A stretch of DNA of 13,750 nt from FEN-1250 sp038237245 (GCA_038237245.1 JBBRYY010000079.1:1-13750); one strand, 5' to 3'; shown: positions 1-7,240, counted from the first letter of the stretch. Program-made: numbers and translations. The notes: generated from the letters alone by a model not told the origin.

Positions 1-126
1 CAGCAGCGCCGGCCCGCGCCCCATGATCTGGACATGCCAGCGCTGCCCGCCCGCTTCCACGAAGCGGCTGGCGTGACCATTCGGCCATTGGGGACCCATC
101 TCGACCCACGTCGGCGTCGCGCGCAC
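1..126 (-). CDS. bchO: BchO-like alpha/beta hydrolase, N-terminus only (runs off the left edge)
   Basis: The minus strand is open from a GTG at 126 to the window edge and gives 42 residues. They include WPNGHASRFVEAGG (residues 14-27) followed by QRWHVQIMGRGPALL (28-42). As I remember the family, BchO proteins begin in just this way (WPN..ASRFV.AGG..WHVQ..G.GP.LLL) before the HGTGA oxyanion-hole region, which would lie outside the window. BchO is an alpha/beta-fold hydrolase encoded next to the magnesium chelatase genes bchI and bchD in many purple bacteria and thought to assist Mg insertion in bacteriochlorophyll synthesis. An ATG at 99 (residue 10) is an alternative start; neither start has a good ribosome binding site. 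The catalytic residues are not visible, so another alpha/beta hydrolase is possible. The gene is divergent from bshB1. Confidence 0.7.
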   Translation of the reverse strand, partial: MRATPTWVEMGPQWPNGHASRFVEAGGQRWHVQIMGRGPALL

Positions 127-179
127 GACCCGAATGTACTGCCCGCCATCGCCCCTGTCAGGGGCGTATATTCTCCCCC
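127..179. promoter_or_regulatory. Divergent promoter region bchO/bshB1 with a 17-base palindrome
   Basis: The 53 bases between the two divergent starts contain CGCCCCTGTCAGGGGCG at 150-166: perfect 8-base arms around one central T. Directly after it, TATATT at 167-172 resembles a -10 box on the plus strand and would put a transcript start at about 179-180, that is at the bshB1 ATG. No Shine-Dalgarno sequence precedes that ATG. The opposite strand also offers a TATA-like box in the same place for bchO. I infer an operator overlapping one or both promoters. I found no TGT-N12-ACA site of the PpsR/CrtJ type. The -35 region is not recognisable. Confidence 0.45.
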
Positions 180-899
180 ATGACGACCGTCGACGTTCTG
201 GCCATTGCCGCCCACCGCGACGATGTCGAGCTCACCTGCGGAGGCGCGCTCCTCAAGGCAGCTTCCCTCGGGCAGCGCACCGCCATCGTCGACCTCACGC
301 AAGGCGAGATGGGCTCGCGCGGATCCGCCGAGCTGCGCGCCGAGGAGGCGAGTCGCGCGGCCGAGATTCTGGGCGTCGCCGCGCGGGTGAACCTCGGGCT
401 CCCCGACGCGGGGATCGTCAACACACCCACCACGCGCGCGGCGCTCGTGCGCATCATCCGACAGTTCCAGCCGCGCGTCGTCATCGCGCCGTCGATCACC
501 GGCAAGCATCCCGATCATCGCATCTCGGCCGAGCTGGTGACCGACGCATGCTTCCTCTCTGGACTCTCGAAGATCGAGCCCGAGGTCCCGCGCTTTCGCC
601 CCTTCAAGCTCCTGCACTGCCTCACCTATCGCGAGGACGCCCCCAAGCCGACATTCGTCGTCGACATCTCGGAGCAGTTCGAGCAGAAGCTCCTGGCGAT
701 CCGCGCGTACGCATCGCAGTTCGACGGCGCGACGCAGGCGGGCGAAGTCTTCCCGAACGGGGAGCCGCTGTACGACATCGTGCGCCACCAGGCGGCGCAC
801 TACGGCTCGCTGATTCGCGTGAAGTACGGCGAGCCGTTCTATACGCCCGAGACGATGCGGGTCGATGATCTGATGTCGCTGAACGTTTCTACCTTCTGA
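180..899 (+). CDS. bshB1: Bacillithiol biosynthesis deacetylase BshB1 (PIG-L/LmbE family)
   Basis: This 239-residue protein belongs to the PIG-L/LmbE zinc-dependent N-deacetylases. The metal-binding signature AHRDDVE is at residues 11-17 and the second motif, GKHPDHR, at 109-114 gives the conserved HPDH; H12, D15 and H113 are the expected zinc ligands and D14 the expected catalytic base. Family members usually read AHPDD or AHADD, so R13 is a variant. Length and the GEMGSRGSAELRAEEASRAA block match BshB1, which removes the acetyl group from GlcNAc-malate during bacillithiol synthesis in the cytoplasm. The ATG at 180 starts directly at the family core and has no visible ribosome binding site. 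Only 8 bases separate its stop from the next gene, so it probably leads the operon. Deacetylation of another GlcNAc conjugate cannot be excluded; bshA and bshC are not in the window. Confidence 0.85.
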   Translation: MTTVDVLAIAAHRDDVELTCGGALLKAASLGQRTAIVDLTQGEMGSRGSAELRAEEASRAAEILGVAARVNLGLPDAGIVNTPTTRAALVRIIRQFQPRVVIAPSITGKHPDHRISAELVTDACFLSGLSKIEPEVPRFRPFKLLHCLTYREDAPKPTFVVDISEQFEQKLLAIRAYASQFDGATQAGEVFPNGEPLYDIVRHQAAHYGSLIRVKYGEPFYTPETMRVDDLMSLNVSTF

Positions 900-907
900 T
901 CCGGTCA

Positions 908-3166
908 ATGCCACCAAGCAAGCAGACGCGCCGCGCACCGCGCCGCGATGTTCCAGTCGCTCCAGAGCAGCGTCCTTCCTACGGCGTCGCGGCGCTCGTG
1001 TCGCTCGCGATCTTCGCACTCTACCTCGCCACGCTCGCGCCGAACACCGCGATGTGGGACACGAGCGAATATATCGCCGCCGCACAGGTGCTCGGCATTC
1101 CGCATCCGCCGGGGAATCCGTTCTTCGTACTGATCGCGCACGTCTTCTCGATTCTGCCGATCGGCGGGAACGCGGCGACGCGCATCAACGTCCTCGCGGC
1201 GCTGTGCAGCGCGGCATCGGCCGGCACGTGGTTCCTCGTGGTCGAGCGCGTGGTGAGCCAGTGGCTCCCTGAGCGATGGATGCAGCTCGGCTCCGCTGCG
1301 GCCGCGGCGCTCCTCGGCGCGACGGCGTTCACGGTGTGGAATCAGAGCGTCGTGAACGAGAAAGTGTACACGGTGTCGCTGGCGTTCTTCGCGATCGTGT
1401 CGTGGCTGACCGTGCTCTGGTGCGACAACCCCGAAGGGCGCACCGCGGACCGGCTGCTCGTGCTCATCGGATTTCTCATCGCGCTCGGCTACACCAATCA
1501 CCCGGCAGGATTTCTCGTCGCGCCGGCGGTGGGCGCGGCGGTGCTGTTCCGCCGTCCAACGACGTTGTTCAGATGGAAGCTGCTGCTCGCGATCGCCGCG
1601 GCGTTCGTCGTGGGGCTTACGCCATTTCTCGTCGAGCCGATTCGCGCCGGACACTTTCCCGCGATCAACGAAGGCGAGGCGACGGGATGCACGACGAAGT
1701 TCGAGCTGTCGTGCACCTTCAACGCGACGGCACGCAGCAGACTCGCCGACAACATCAACCGCGTCCAGTACGGGAAGCCACCGCTCGACGAGCGGCAGGT
1801 GTCCTTTCCCGCGCAGGTCGGGATGTTCTGGATGTACTTCGAGTGGCAGTGGCTGCGCGACCCATACGGCACGGCGCCCCGCGGGCTGCAAGGGTTGCTC
1901 GCGGGGATCTATCTCGTGCTGGGCGTCGCGGGTGGCTACGCGCACTTCAAGCGGGACCGGTACTCGTTCGGATTTTTCGGACCGCTCATGTTCACGATCA
2001 CGCTCGCGCTGATCTTCTACATGAACTTCAAGTACGGCTACTCGCAGGCGCCGGAGCTCGGCAACACGGTGCCGCGAGAGGTGCGCGATCGAGACTACTT
2101 CTATTTGTGGGGCTTCTCGGCCTGGAGCGTGTGGGCGGGGCTCGGCATCGTGCTCGTGTGGGAACAGCTCGCCGCGCTGCTGTCGCCGGAGTCGGATGGG
2201 GTGGCCTCGCGCATCCCGCGCAGGAACTGGCTGCTGACGACGCCCGTCTTTTTGCTCGCGATCATTCCGTTGATCACGAACTGGCGCGCGGCGTCACGGC
2301 ACGGCGACAACTTCACGCGCGACTGGGCCGCCGATGTACTCAACAGCGTCGAGCCATACGGCGTGCTGATCACCAATGGCGACAACGACACCTTCCCGCT
2401 CTGGTACGCGCAGGAAGTCGAGGGGGTGCGGCGCGACGTCACCGTCGCCGTCACGTCGCTGCTGCGCACGGATTGGTACGTGCGGCAGATGATCCGTCGC
2501 CCGATCTATCCGTACGATGCGGCGAAGGGACCTGTCGTCTATCGCGGCCGCCAGTGGCCGCTGCCCAAGGGTCCGCCGGTGAGTCTCACGCTCGAGCAGG
2601 CGGATGCGCTGCCGGAGGTCATCTCGCTTCCGCAGGCGCAGCTGTTCAAGAAGGACTCGATCGAGGCCGTGATCCCGCCGGGCGACTTCTTCAAGGATCA
2701 GATCATCGTGCTGCGTGTGATTCAGGACGGCTTTCCGAATCGTCCGCTGTACTTCACGTCGGGCTCATATCCGCGCACGCTCGGCCTGAGCAAATACATC
2801 GCGAATCAGGGGCTCGTCTCGAAGCTCTTCCCGACGCCGATCGTCGCCAGCAAGCGCTTCGTCGAGGTGCCGGGCTACGGCTTCTTCGATCTCCCGCGCA
2901 CGGATTCGCTGTGGAGCGACTACAAGGCACCGGCGGCGCTGCTCGAGCGCGGCGAATGGGTCGACAAGGCATCGTCGGACATTCCGCTACGCTACGTGAT
3001 CACCGCCGCGCTCCTGAGCGATCTGACGAGATTGCAGGGAGACTCGGCCGGCGGCGCCAAATACATGAAAACGGCGATCGACATGGCTCGCGCGGCACGC
3101 GTGGAGTCCGTACTGGGCTTCACGAAGACGGCTCCGGCGGGCGCGGACGGTCCAGCACCGCACTAA
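908..3166 (+). CDS. DUF2723 multi-spanning membrane protein, candidate protein O-glycosyltransferase
   Basis: This 752-residue protein begins with a basic tail, a first membrane segment at about 26-45, then the family block MWDTSEYIAAAQVLGIPHPP (49-68). The acidic residues D51 and E54 in the first outside loop are placed like the catalytic acids of GT-C glycosyltransferases. Several more hydrophobic segments follow to about residue 470, then a soluble C-terminal half with NGDNDTFPLWYAQE. DUF2723 proteins are membrane glycosyltransferases suspected of moving sugars, probably mannose, onto exported proteins in Bacteroidota and relatives. The sugar and target here are unknown. The ATG at 908 lies 8 bases after the bshB1 stop and lacks a clear ribosome binding site, suggesting coupled translation. 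Full length and intact. Confidence 0.8.
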   Translation: MPPSKQTRRAPRRDVPVAPEQRPSYGVAALVSLAIFALYLATLAPNTAMWDTSEYIAAAQVLGIPHPPGNPFFVLIAHVFSILPIGGNAATRINVLAALCSAASAGTWFLVVERVVSQWLPERWMQLGSAAAAALLGATAFTVWNQSVVNEKVYTVSLAFFAIVSWLTVLWCDNPEGRTADRLLVLIGFLIALGYTNHPAGFLVAPAVGAAVLFRRPTTLFRWKLLLAIAAAFVVGLTPFLVEPIRAGHFPAINEGEATGCTTKFELSCTFNATARSRLADNINRVQYGKPPLDERQVSFPAQVGMFWMYFEWQWLRDPYGTAPRGLQGLLAGIYLVLGVAGGYAHFKRDRYSFGFFGPLMFTITLALIFYMNFKYGYSQAPELGNTVPREVRDRDYFYLWGFSAWSVWAGLGIVLVWEQLAALLSPESDGVASRIPRRNWLLTTPVFLLAIIPLITNWRAASRHGDNFTRDWAADVLNSVEPYGVLITNGDNDTFPLWYAQEVEGVRRDVTVAVTSLLRTDWYVRQMIRRPIYPYDAAKGPVVYRGRQWPLPKGPPVSLTLEQADALPEVISLPQAQLFKKDSIEAVIPPGDFFKDQIIVLRVIQDGFPNRPLYFTSGSYPRTLGLSKYIANQGLVSKLFPTPIVASKRFVEVPGYGFFDLPRTDSLWSDYKAPAALLERGEWVDKASSDIPLRYVITAALLSDLTRLQGDSAGGAKYMKTAIDMARAARVESVLGFTKTAPAGADGPAPH

Positions 3167-3170
3167 CAGA

Positions 3171-3186
3171 GCGCGCCATTCCGCGC
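3171..3186 (+). other. Small GC hairpin between the DUF2723 gene and the desulfurase gene
   Basis: GCGCG (3171-3175) and CGCGC (3182-3186) can pair around a six-base loop in the 45-base gap. There is no T-run after it, so it is not a convincing terminator and may be chance in GC-rich DNA. Confidence 0.2.
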
Positions 3187-3211
3187 GGGCGGTGAGACGT
3201 TAACTTTGGGT

Positions 3212-4381
3212 ATGCCCGCACCGGTCTACCTCGACCACTCCGCGACGACACCCGTCCGCGCGGAAGTCTTCGCCGCGATGGAGCCGTTCTACGGCCCCAA
3301 GTTCGGCAATCCGTCCAGCATCCATCGCTGGGGGCGTGAGGCGCGTGCGGCGCTCGACGAGGCGCGCGAGCGACTCGCGGCAACGCTCGGCGCGCACGCG
3401 GACGAGATCGTGTTCACCTCCGGCGGAACCGAGTCCGACAATCTCGCGATTCTCGGGAGCTGGCGTCTGCTGCGCGAGAAGAGCCCATCGAAGCGCGCGG
3501 TCGTCACGACGCCGATCGAACACAAGGCGGTCATCGCGGCCGCGCATCAAGCCGCGCACGAGGGGGCCGAGGAGCGGATGCTGGTGGTGGATGGCGCGGG
3601 GCTCGTGCGTGAGGAGAGCTTCGATGCGTTCGTGCAAGAGGACGTCGCGATCTGCTCGATCATGTGGGTGAACAACGAGATCGGCACCATGCAGCCGATC
3701 GCGGACTTCGCAGTGCGCGCGAAGTCGCGCGGCGTGCTCTTTCACACCGATGCGGTTCAGGCGTTCGGGCACATTCCGGTGAGCGCGAAGACGGCGCCCT
3801 TCGACATGCTGTCGCTATCGGGACACAAGATCGGCGCGCCGAAGGGGATTGGCGCGCTGTTCATCCGGCGCGGGACATTCGTCGAGCCGCTGCAGTTCGG
3901 TGGATCGCAGAACCGCGGTGTGCGCCCGGGGACGGAGAATGTCGCGTCGGCGGTCGCGCTCGCGCGCGCAGCGGAGCTCGCGGTGGAGGAGCTCGCGACG
4001 GAGATGCCGAAGCTCCGGCAGATGCGGGACTACCTGCAGCGGGAGCTGGAGACGCGCATTCCCGATGCGGTGGTGAATGGCGCCGGCGCGCCGCGCGCGC
4101 CGCACATCCTGAACATCTCGGTGCCGGGAACGGACAGCGAGTCGATGCTGATGGCGCTCGACATGTCGGGGGTCGCATGCTCGAGCGGCTCGGCGTGTCA
4201 GAGCGGAGCCGTCGATCCGTCGCACGTGCTCGAGGCGATCGGCGTTCCGCGCGAGCTCGCGATCGCCGCCGTGCGCATGAGCCTCGGCTCGCTCACGACC
4301 GATGCGTGCATCGAGCGGGTGGTGCAGCTCTTCCCCGCCCTCATCTCGAAGGCGCGACGCCTCGCGGGCGTCGCGAGCTGA
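3212..4381 (+). CDS. Cysteine desulfurase, IscS/NifS class
   Basis: A 389-residue PLP enzyme of aminotransferase class V that takes sulfur from L-cysteine as an enzyme persulfide, leaving alanine. It opens with VYLDHSATTPV (5-15), has the PLP-phosphate site TSGGTESDN (69-77), H104 in PIEHKAV that stacks on the cofactor, D180 in FHTDAVQ, the Schiff-base lysine K206 in LSGHKIGAPKG, and the mobile-loop catalytic cysteine C329 in SGSACQSG. A second cysteine, C323, sits in the same loop. I chose the ATG at 3212; an in-frame TTG at 3206 adds two residues and is better spaced from GGTGAG at 3191-3196, so the start is uncertain by six bases. It ends one base before mnmA, which makes MnmA the most likely sulfur acceptor. 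Supply to Fe-S assembly is also possible; no iscU or sufU lies beside it. Confidence 0.92.
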   Translation: MPAPVYLDHSATTPVRAEVFAAMEPFYGPKFGNPSSIHRWGREARAALDEARERLAATLGAHADEIVFTSGGTESDNLAILGSWRLLREKSPSKRAVVTTPIEHKAVIAAAHQAAHEGAEERMLVVDGAGLVREESFDAFVQEDVAICSIMWVNNEIGTMQPIADFAVRAKSRGVLFHTDAVQAFGHIPVSAKTAPFDMLSLSGHKIGAPKGIGALFIRRGTFVEPLQFGGSQNRGVRPGTENVASAVALARAAELAVEELATEMPKLRQMRDYLQRELETRIPDAVVNGAGAPRAPHILNISVPGTDSESMLMALDMSGVACSSGSACQSGAVDPSHVLEAIGVPRELAIAAVRMSLGSLTTDACIERVVQLFPALISKARRLAGVAS

Positions 4382-4382
4382 G

Positions 4383-5501
4383 ATGAGCGGCGAGGTGACG
4401 CGCGAGCGCGTGCTCGTCGCGATGAGTGGCGGCGTGGATTCATCGGTGGCGGCGGCGATGCTCGTCGAGCAGGGCTACGACGTGATCGGCGCGACAATGA
4501 AGCTATTCTGCTACGGCGACGAAGTCCCCGACCGCCCCTGCTGCTCCCTCGACTCGATCGACGACGCGCGCCGAGTGTGCGAGAGCCTCGGTGTTCCGCA
4601 CTACGTGCTGAACATGGAGGACGCGTTCGGCCGCGACGTGCTGCAGAACTTCGTCGATGAGTATGCGCGGGGTCGCACGCCGATTCCGTGCGTGCGCTGC
4701 AACTCGTTCACGAAGTTTCGCGACCTGCTGCACAAGGCGGACGCGCTCGACGCGCAGTGGATCGCGACGGGACACTACGCGCGGGCATTTGGGGGCGAAT
4801 TGTATCGGGGACTCGACCCCGCGAAGGATCAGAGCTATTTCCTCTGGGGCATCGATCGCTCGGTGGTGAGTCGGATGCTGCTGCCCGTTGGCGCGCTGAC
4901 GAAGGTCGAGACGCGGGCGCGGGCGCGGGCGTTGGGGTTGAGCGTCGTGGCGGAGAAGGCGGAGAGTCAGGACATCTGCTTCGTGCCTGGTGGAGACCAT
5001 ACCGTCGTGCTCGCGAAGCATCTCGCGGTTGGGGATCCGGCGCTGTCGCGCGGGGATTTCGTGTTGAGCGATGGGCGGAGGGTTGGGGAGCATCAGGGTT
5101 TCGCGAAGTTCACCATCGGGCAGCGGAGAGGGCTGCCGGGCGGGTATGCGGAGCCGATGTTCGTCGTTGCGATTCGGCCTGGTGCGCGCGAAGTGGTGAT
5201 TGGGCCGAGGGAGGAGCTGCTTGGCAGCGGGATCATCGCGCGGGAGATGAACTGGCTGGTGCGCGAGGCGCCGGGGATTGGGGCGCAGGTGAGCGTGCAG
5301 ATCCGGCATCACGCGGTGGCGGCGAGGGCGGAGATCGTGAGGGTGGAGGGGGATGAGATCGAGCTCGCGCTGGATGAGCCGGTGAGTGCGATTTCGCCGG
5401 GACAGTCGCTGGTGGTGTATGACGGCGAGCGCGTGCTCGGGGGCGGGGTGATCGAGGCAGGGCGACGGATGCGAGTGCGGTTGCCGATTTTCGCGGCGTA
5501 G
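4383..5501 (+). CDS. mnmA: tRNA-specific 2-thiouridylase MnmA
   Basis: This 372-residue enzyme makes 2-thiouridine at wobble position 34 of tRNAs for Lys, Glu and Gln, using ATP to adenylate the base and a relayed persulfide as sulfur source. The PP-loop ATP site SGGVDSS is at 15-21. The catalytic pair is C106 (in PCVRCN) and C199 (in ESQDICFVP), the latter at the same number as in the E. coli enzyme. ATGHYAR (128-134), DQSYFLW (149-155) and FTIGQRRGL are family blocks. C103 adds a CxxC next to the first catalytic cysteine, and CC at 53-54 is a further cysteine pair. The reading frame is open further upstream, but the ATG at 4383, one base after the desulfurase stop, places the PP-loop correctly. 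Last gene of the operon; it converges on the VOC gene with only 20 bases between stops. Confidence 0.95.
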   Translation: MSGEVTRERVLVAMSGGVDSSVAAAMLVEQGYDVIGATMKLFCYGDEVPDRPCCSLDSIDDARRVCESLGVPHYVLNMEDAFGRDVLQNFVDEYARGRTPIPCVRCNSFTKFRDLLHKADALDAQWIATGHYARAFGGELYRGLDPAKDQSYFLWGIDRSVVSRMLLPVGALTKVETRARARALGLSVVAEKAESQDICFVPGGDHTVVLAKHLAVGDPALSRGDFVLSDGRRVGEHQGFAKFTIGQRRGLPGGYAEPMFVVAIRPGAREVVIGPREELLGSGIIAREMNWLVREAPGIGAQVSVQIRHHAVAARAEIVRVEGDEIELALDEPVSAISPGQSLVVYDGERVLGGGVIEAGRRMRVRLPIFAA

Positions 5502-5521
5502 CGAGCCGGCGTTCGGCCCTG

Positions 5522-5893
5522 TCACCGCCGCTCTTCCATGAGCGCCAGCATGTTCCCCTCCGAATCCCTGAACGCCGCCAGCCAGAGCTCGTGATCGGGC
5601 ATCTTCGCGATCATGTGCGGCTCGTCGATGAACTGTACCCCCTCCCCGACCATCTCGCGCTTGACCGCGTCGATGTCCGAGATGACGAAATAGAGCACGG
5701 ATGTCCCCGCCGTCTCGCCCTCCGCGGTACTGAGCATGAGGCGCGTCCCGCCGCAGTCGAAGAACGAGAGGGTTGGGCCCGCGTCGAAGAGGTGATGCAG
5801 CCCCAGCGCGTCGCGGTAGAAATCGCGGGCGCGGGGCACGTCGATGCAGACGATCGCGATCTGGCCGATGCGGGCGCTGCTGAGTGCGGGCAT
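5522..5893 (-). CDS. VOC-fold (glyoxalase/bleomycin-resistance family) protein
   Basis: A 123-residue single-domain vicinal-oxygen-chelate protein with two beta-alpha-beta-beta-beta modules. Typical features are IAIVCIDVPRARDFYRDALG near the N-terminus, VISDIDAVKREMVGEGVQF in the middle and WLAAFRDSEGNMLALMEE at the end, where the last glutamates include the usual metal-ligand position. Members bind or transform small molecules in the cytoplasm; the substrate cannot be read from sequence. The ATG at 5893 is preceded by GAGGAG at good spacing and the family core begins right after it; an upstream in-frame ATG at 5947 has no ribosome binding site and lies beside the operator. It diverges from a MarR gene, the usual arrangement for a repressor-controlled detoxification gene. 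Confidence 0.85.
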   Translation of the reverse strand: MPALSSARIGQIAIVCIDVPRARDFYRDALGLHHLFDAGPTLSFFDCGGTRLMLSTAEGETAGTSVLYFVISDIDAVKREMVGEGVQFIDEPHMIAKMPDHELWLAAFRDSEGNMLALMEERR

Positions 5894-5949
5894 GATGCGA
5901 CTCTCCTCGCTCGGGTTCGGCGCCCTTGCCCCGGACGCGCAGCACATGG

Positions 5950-5994
5950 TTAGTTACGCAAGCTAATAAATAAGATAGTTAGCCTAGCTAACTA
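5950..5994. promoter_or_regulatory. Paired inverted repeats, candidate MarR operators
   Basis: In an AT-rich patch that stands out from its surroundings, TAGTTAGC (5976-5983) and GCTAACTA (5987-5994) form perfect 8-base arms around CTA. A weaker copy of the same theme, starting TTAGTT and ending AGCTAA, lies at 5950-5966; the two centres are about 27 bases apart. Short AT-rich palindromes of this size between a MarR gene and its divergent target are typical repressor sites. TAAGAT at 5971-5976 could be a -10 box for the MarR gene. The sites sit between the starts at 5893 and 6026, so one protein could control both genes. Confidence 0.65.
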
Positions 5995-6025
5995 ACAATA
6001 GTCCTCCCCCCTCGCCAACGCAAGC

Positions 6026-6451
6026 GTGGACACCACCAGCCTCGCCGATCGCCTCCACTCCGCGGCGATTCATCTTCTCCGCCGCCTTCGCCGCGAAGAC
6101 GATGCCGCCAGCCTCCCCGCCCCCCAGCTCTCCGCCCTCTCCGTCATCGTCTTCGGCGGGCCCATCGCCCTCGGTGATCTCGCCCGTGCCGAGCAGGTGC
6201 GGCCGCCGACGATATCGCGGCTGATCGGGGTGCTGGAGGCGAGGCGGCTCGTCGAGCGCGTGGCCGACGCAACCGACGGACGCATCGTGCGCGTGCGCGC
6301 CACGCCCCGCGGCATGAAACTCCTCCACGACGGGCGCCAGCGGCGCGTTGCCGCCCTCGTTGCATCGCTCGCCGCGCTCCCCGCTCGCGACCGCGCACTG
6401 CTCGCGCGCGCACTGCCCGTCTTCGAGCATGTCGCGAGGAAGTCGACCTAA
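6026..6451 (+). CDS. MarR-family winged-helix transcriptional regulator
   Basis: A 141-residue protein with the MarR layout: an N-terminal helix, then LPAPQLSALSVIVFGGPIAL, the recognition-helix region VRPPTISRLIGVLEARRLVER (about 60-80), and the wing with DATDGRIVRVRATPRG ending in a C-terminal dimerisation helix with LPARDRALLARAL. It should bind the palindromes just upstream as a dimer and repress itself and the divergent VOC gene, released by a small ligand; that is inferred from layout. The start is a GTG at 6026 with no ribosome binding site, so a leaderless or weakly translated message is possible. Its TAA overlaps the TAG of the convergent cytochrome c gene. Confidence 0.85.
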   Translation: MDTTSLADRLHSAAIHLLRRLRREDDAASLPAPQLSALSVIVFGGPIALGDLARAEQVRPPTISRLIGVLEARRLVERVADATDGRIVRVRATPRGMKLLHDGRQRRVAALVASLAALPARDRALLARALPVFEHVARKST

Positions 6452-6819
6452 CGAAGCGTGCACAGATAGGCCGCCATGTGTCGCGCATCGCTCTCGCTCA
6501 CACCCAGATCGGGCATCGCCGTGCCTGGTTCCACCGAGCGCGGCGACCGAATCCAGCGCATGAGATTCTCGCCGGTGTTCGGCAGCTCCCCTGCGATGTA
6601 GCTGCGCCGCACCAAATGGATGAGCGGCGGGCCCACGAGGCCGACCGCTTTATCGACGCCGGGATTGTCGTGGCAAGTTCCGCAGCCGAACGCACTCAGG
6701 AGCAGCGCTCCCCGCGCGGGATCGCCGCCGGCGATGAGCCGGGACGGACCAGCGTCACTGCGGCACGACACCGACGACGCGACGATCGCGCACATCGAGA
6801 GCACGCGCGTCAGGCTCAT
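6448..6819 (-). CDS. Small exported mono-haem cytochrome c
   Basis: A 123-residue class I cytochrome c. The haem site CGTCH is at 46-50 and M102 in AMPDLGVSE is the likely sixth iron ligand. A short hydrophobic stretch (about 5-18) ending at C19 acts as an export signal; the sequence before C19 (SSVSC) is only a poor lipobox, so lipidation is uncertain. It should carry electrons outside the cytoplasmic membrane, probably to or from the oxidase subunit coded upstream. Its ATG overlaps the stop of the preceding membrane-protein gene (ATGA), so translation is probably coupled. The stop codon overlaps that of the convergent MarR gene. Confidence 0.85.
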   Translation of the reverse strand: MSLTRVLSMCAIVASSVSCRSDAGPSRLIAGGDPARGALLLSAFGCGTCHDNPGVDKAVGLVGPPLIHLVRRSYIAGELPNTGENLMRWIRSPRSVEPGTAMPDLGVSESDARHMAAYLCTLR

Positions 6820-7211
6820 TTCGCCAGCCCCGCACATGGATGCACCAGGACGATCGATACGATCTGCAGCACGATACCACCCAGAAACAGCGCGCTCACT
6901 GCAATCCCCGCGAGCGCCATGAAGCGCGACCGCCCTGCCGGTGGTGCTGCCTCGCGTGACTGGATGGCGTCCGCACCCTGCCGCTCCCGCATCATTCGCC
7001 AGCTTCGGAGTGCCGTCAGGAGCGCCAACAGGGCGACCAGCATGGCGGTGACGCTCACGGCCGCCGCCATGCCGCGCAGCCCCCCGATCACAGGCGTGGA
7101 AAGTGGAAAGCCGCCCGGGTAGCAGCTGTGCGACACGAGCGCCGTGTCGACGACCTCCTGTACCGACCACGCGATCGACGCGCCCGCAAGCCCGAACCAG
7201 AGCGCGCGCAT
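6816..7211 (-). CDS. Small membrane protein of an oxidase cluster, function unknown
   Basis: A 131-residue protein with about three hydrophobic segments: residues 4-24, about 43-68 and about 98-124. Between the last two lies a basic, soluble loop (RSWRMMRERQG...PAGRSR). Cysteines follow the first and last segments (SHSCYPGG and VHPCAG), which would put both on the same side of the membrane and could allow a disulfide. I do not recognise a named family, but small proteins with a pair of such cysteines occur beside subunit III and cytochrome c genes in oxidase operons. The ATG at 7211 has only a weak purine-rich stretch before it; the four-base overlap with the cytochrome c gene supports it as real. 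Confidence 0.65.
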   Translation of the reverse strand: MRALWFGLAGASIAWSVQEVVDTALVSHSCYPGGFPLSTPVIGGLRGMAAAVSVTAMLVALLALLTALRSWRMMRERQGADAIQSREAAPPAGRSRFMALAGIAVSALFLGGIVLQIVSIVLVHPCAGLAK

Positions 7212-7240
7212 CGAAACCGGCGCCGCCTCGCTCGCACACC

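Noticed and set aside
134..868. Long plus-strand frame of 244 codons overlapping bshB1
   Set aside because: Product is Arg/His-rich with no domain pattern; it is the shifted-frame shadow of bshB1.
905..1945. 346-codon minus-strand frame opposite the DUF2723 gene
   Set aside because: Composition is dominated by Arg, Glu and His as expected for the antisense of a GC-rich gene; the plus strand carries clear family motifs.
1276..3195. 639-codon plus-strand frame within the DUF2723 gene
   Set aside because: Arg/Ala/Gly-rich shadow; no motifs, and the true frame is intact throughout.
5502..5521. Terminator between mnmA and the VOC gene
   Set aside because: Only a four-base stem (GCCG/CGGC) is possible and there is no T-run.
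4503..5945. 480-codon minus-strand frame across mnmA and the VOC gene
   Set aside because: It is antisense to mnmA and out of frame with the VOC gene; its product is rich in Arg, His and Pro.
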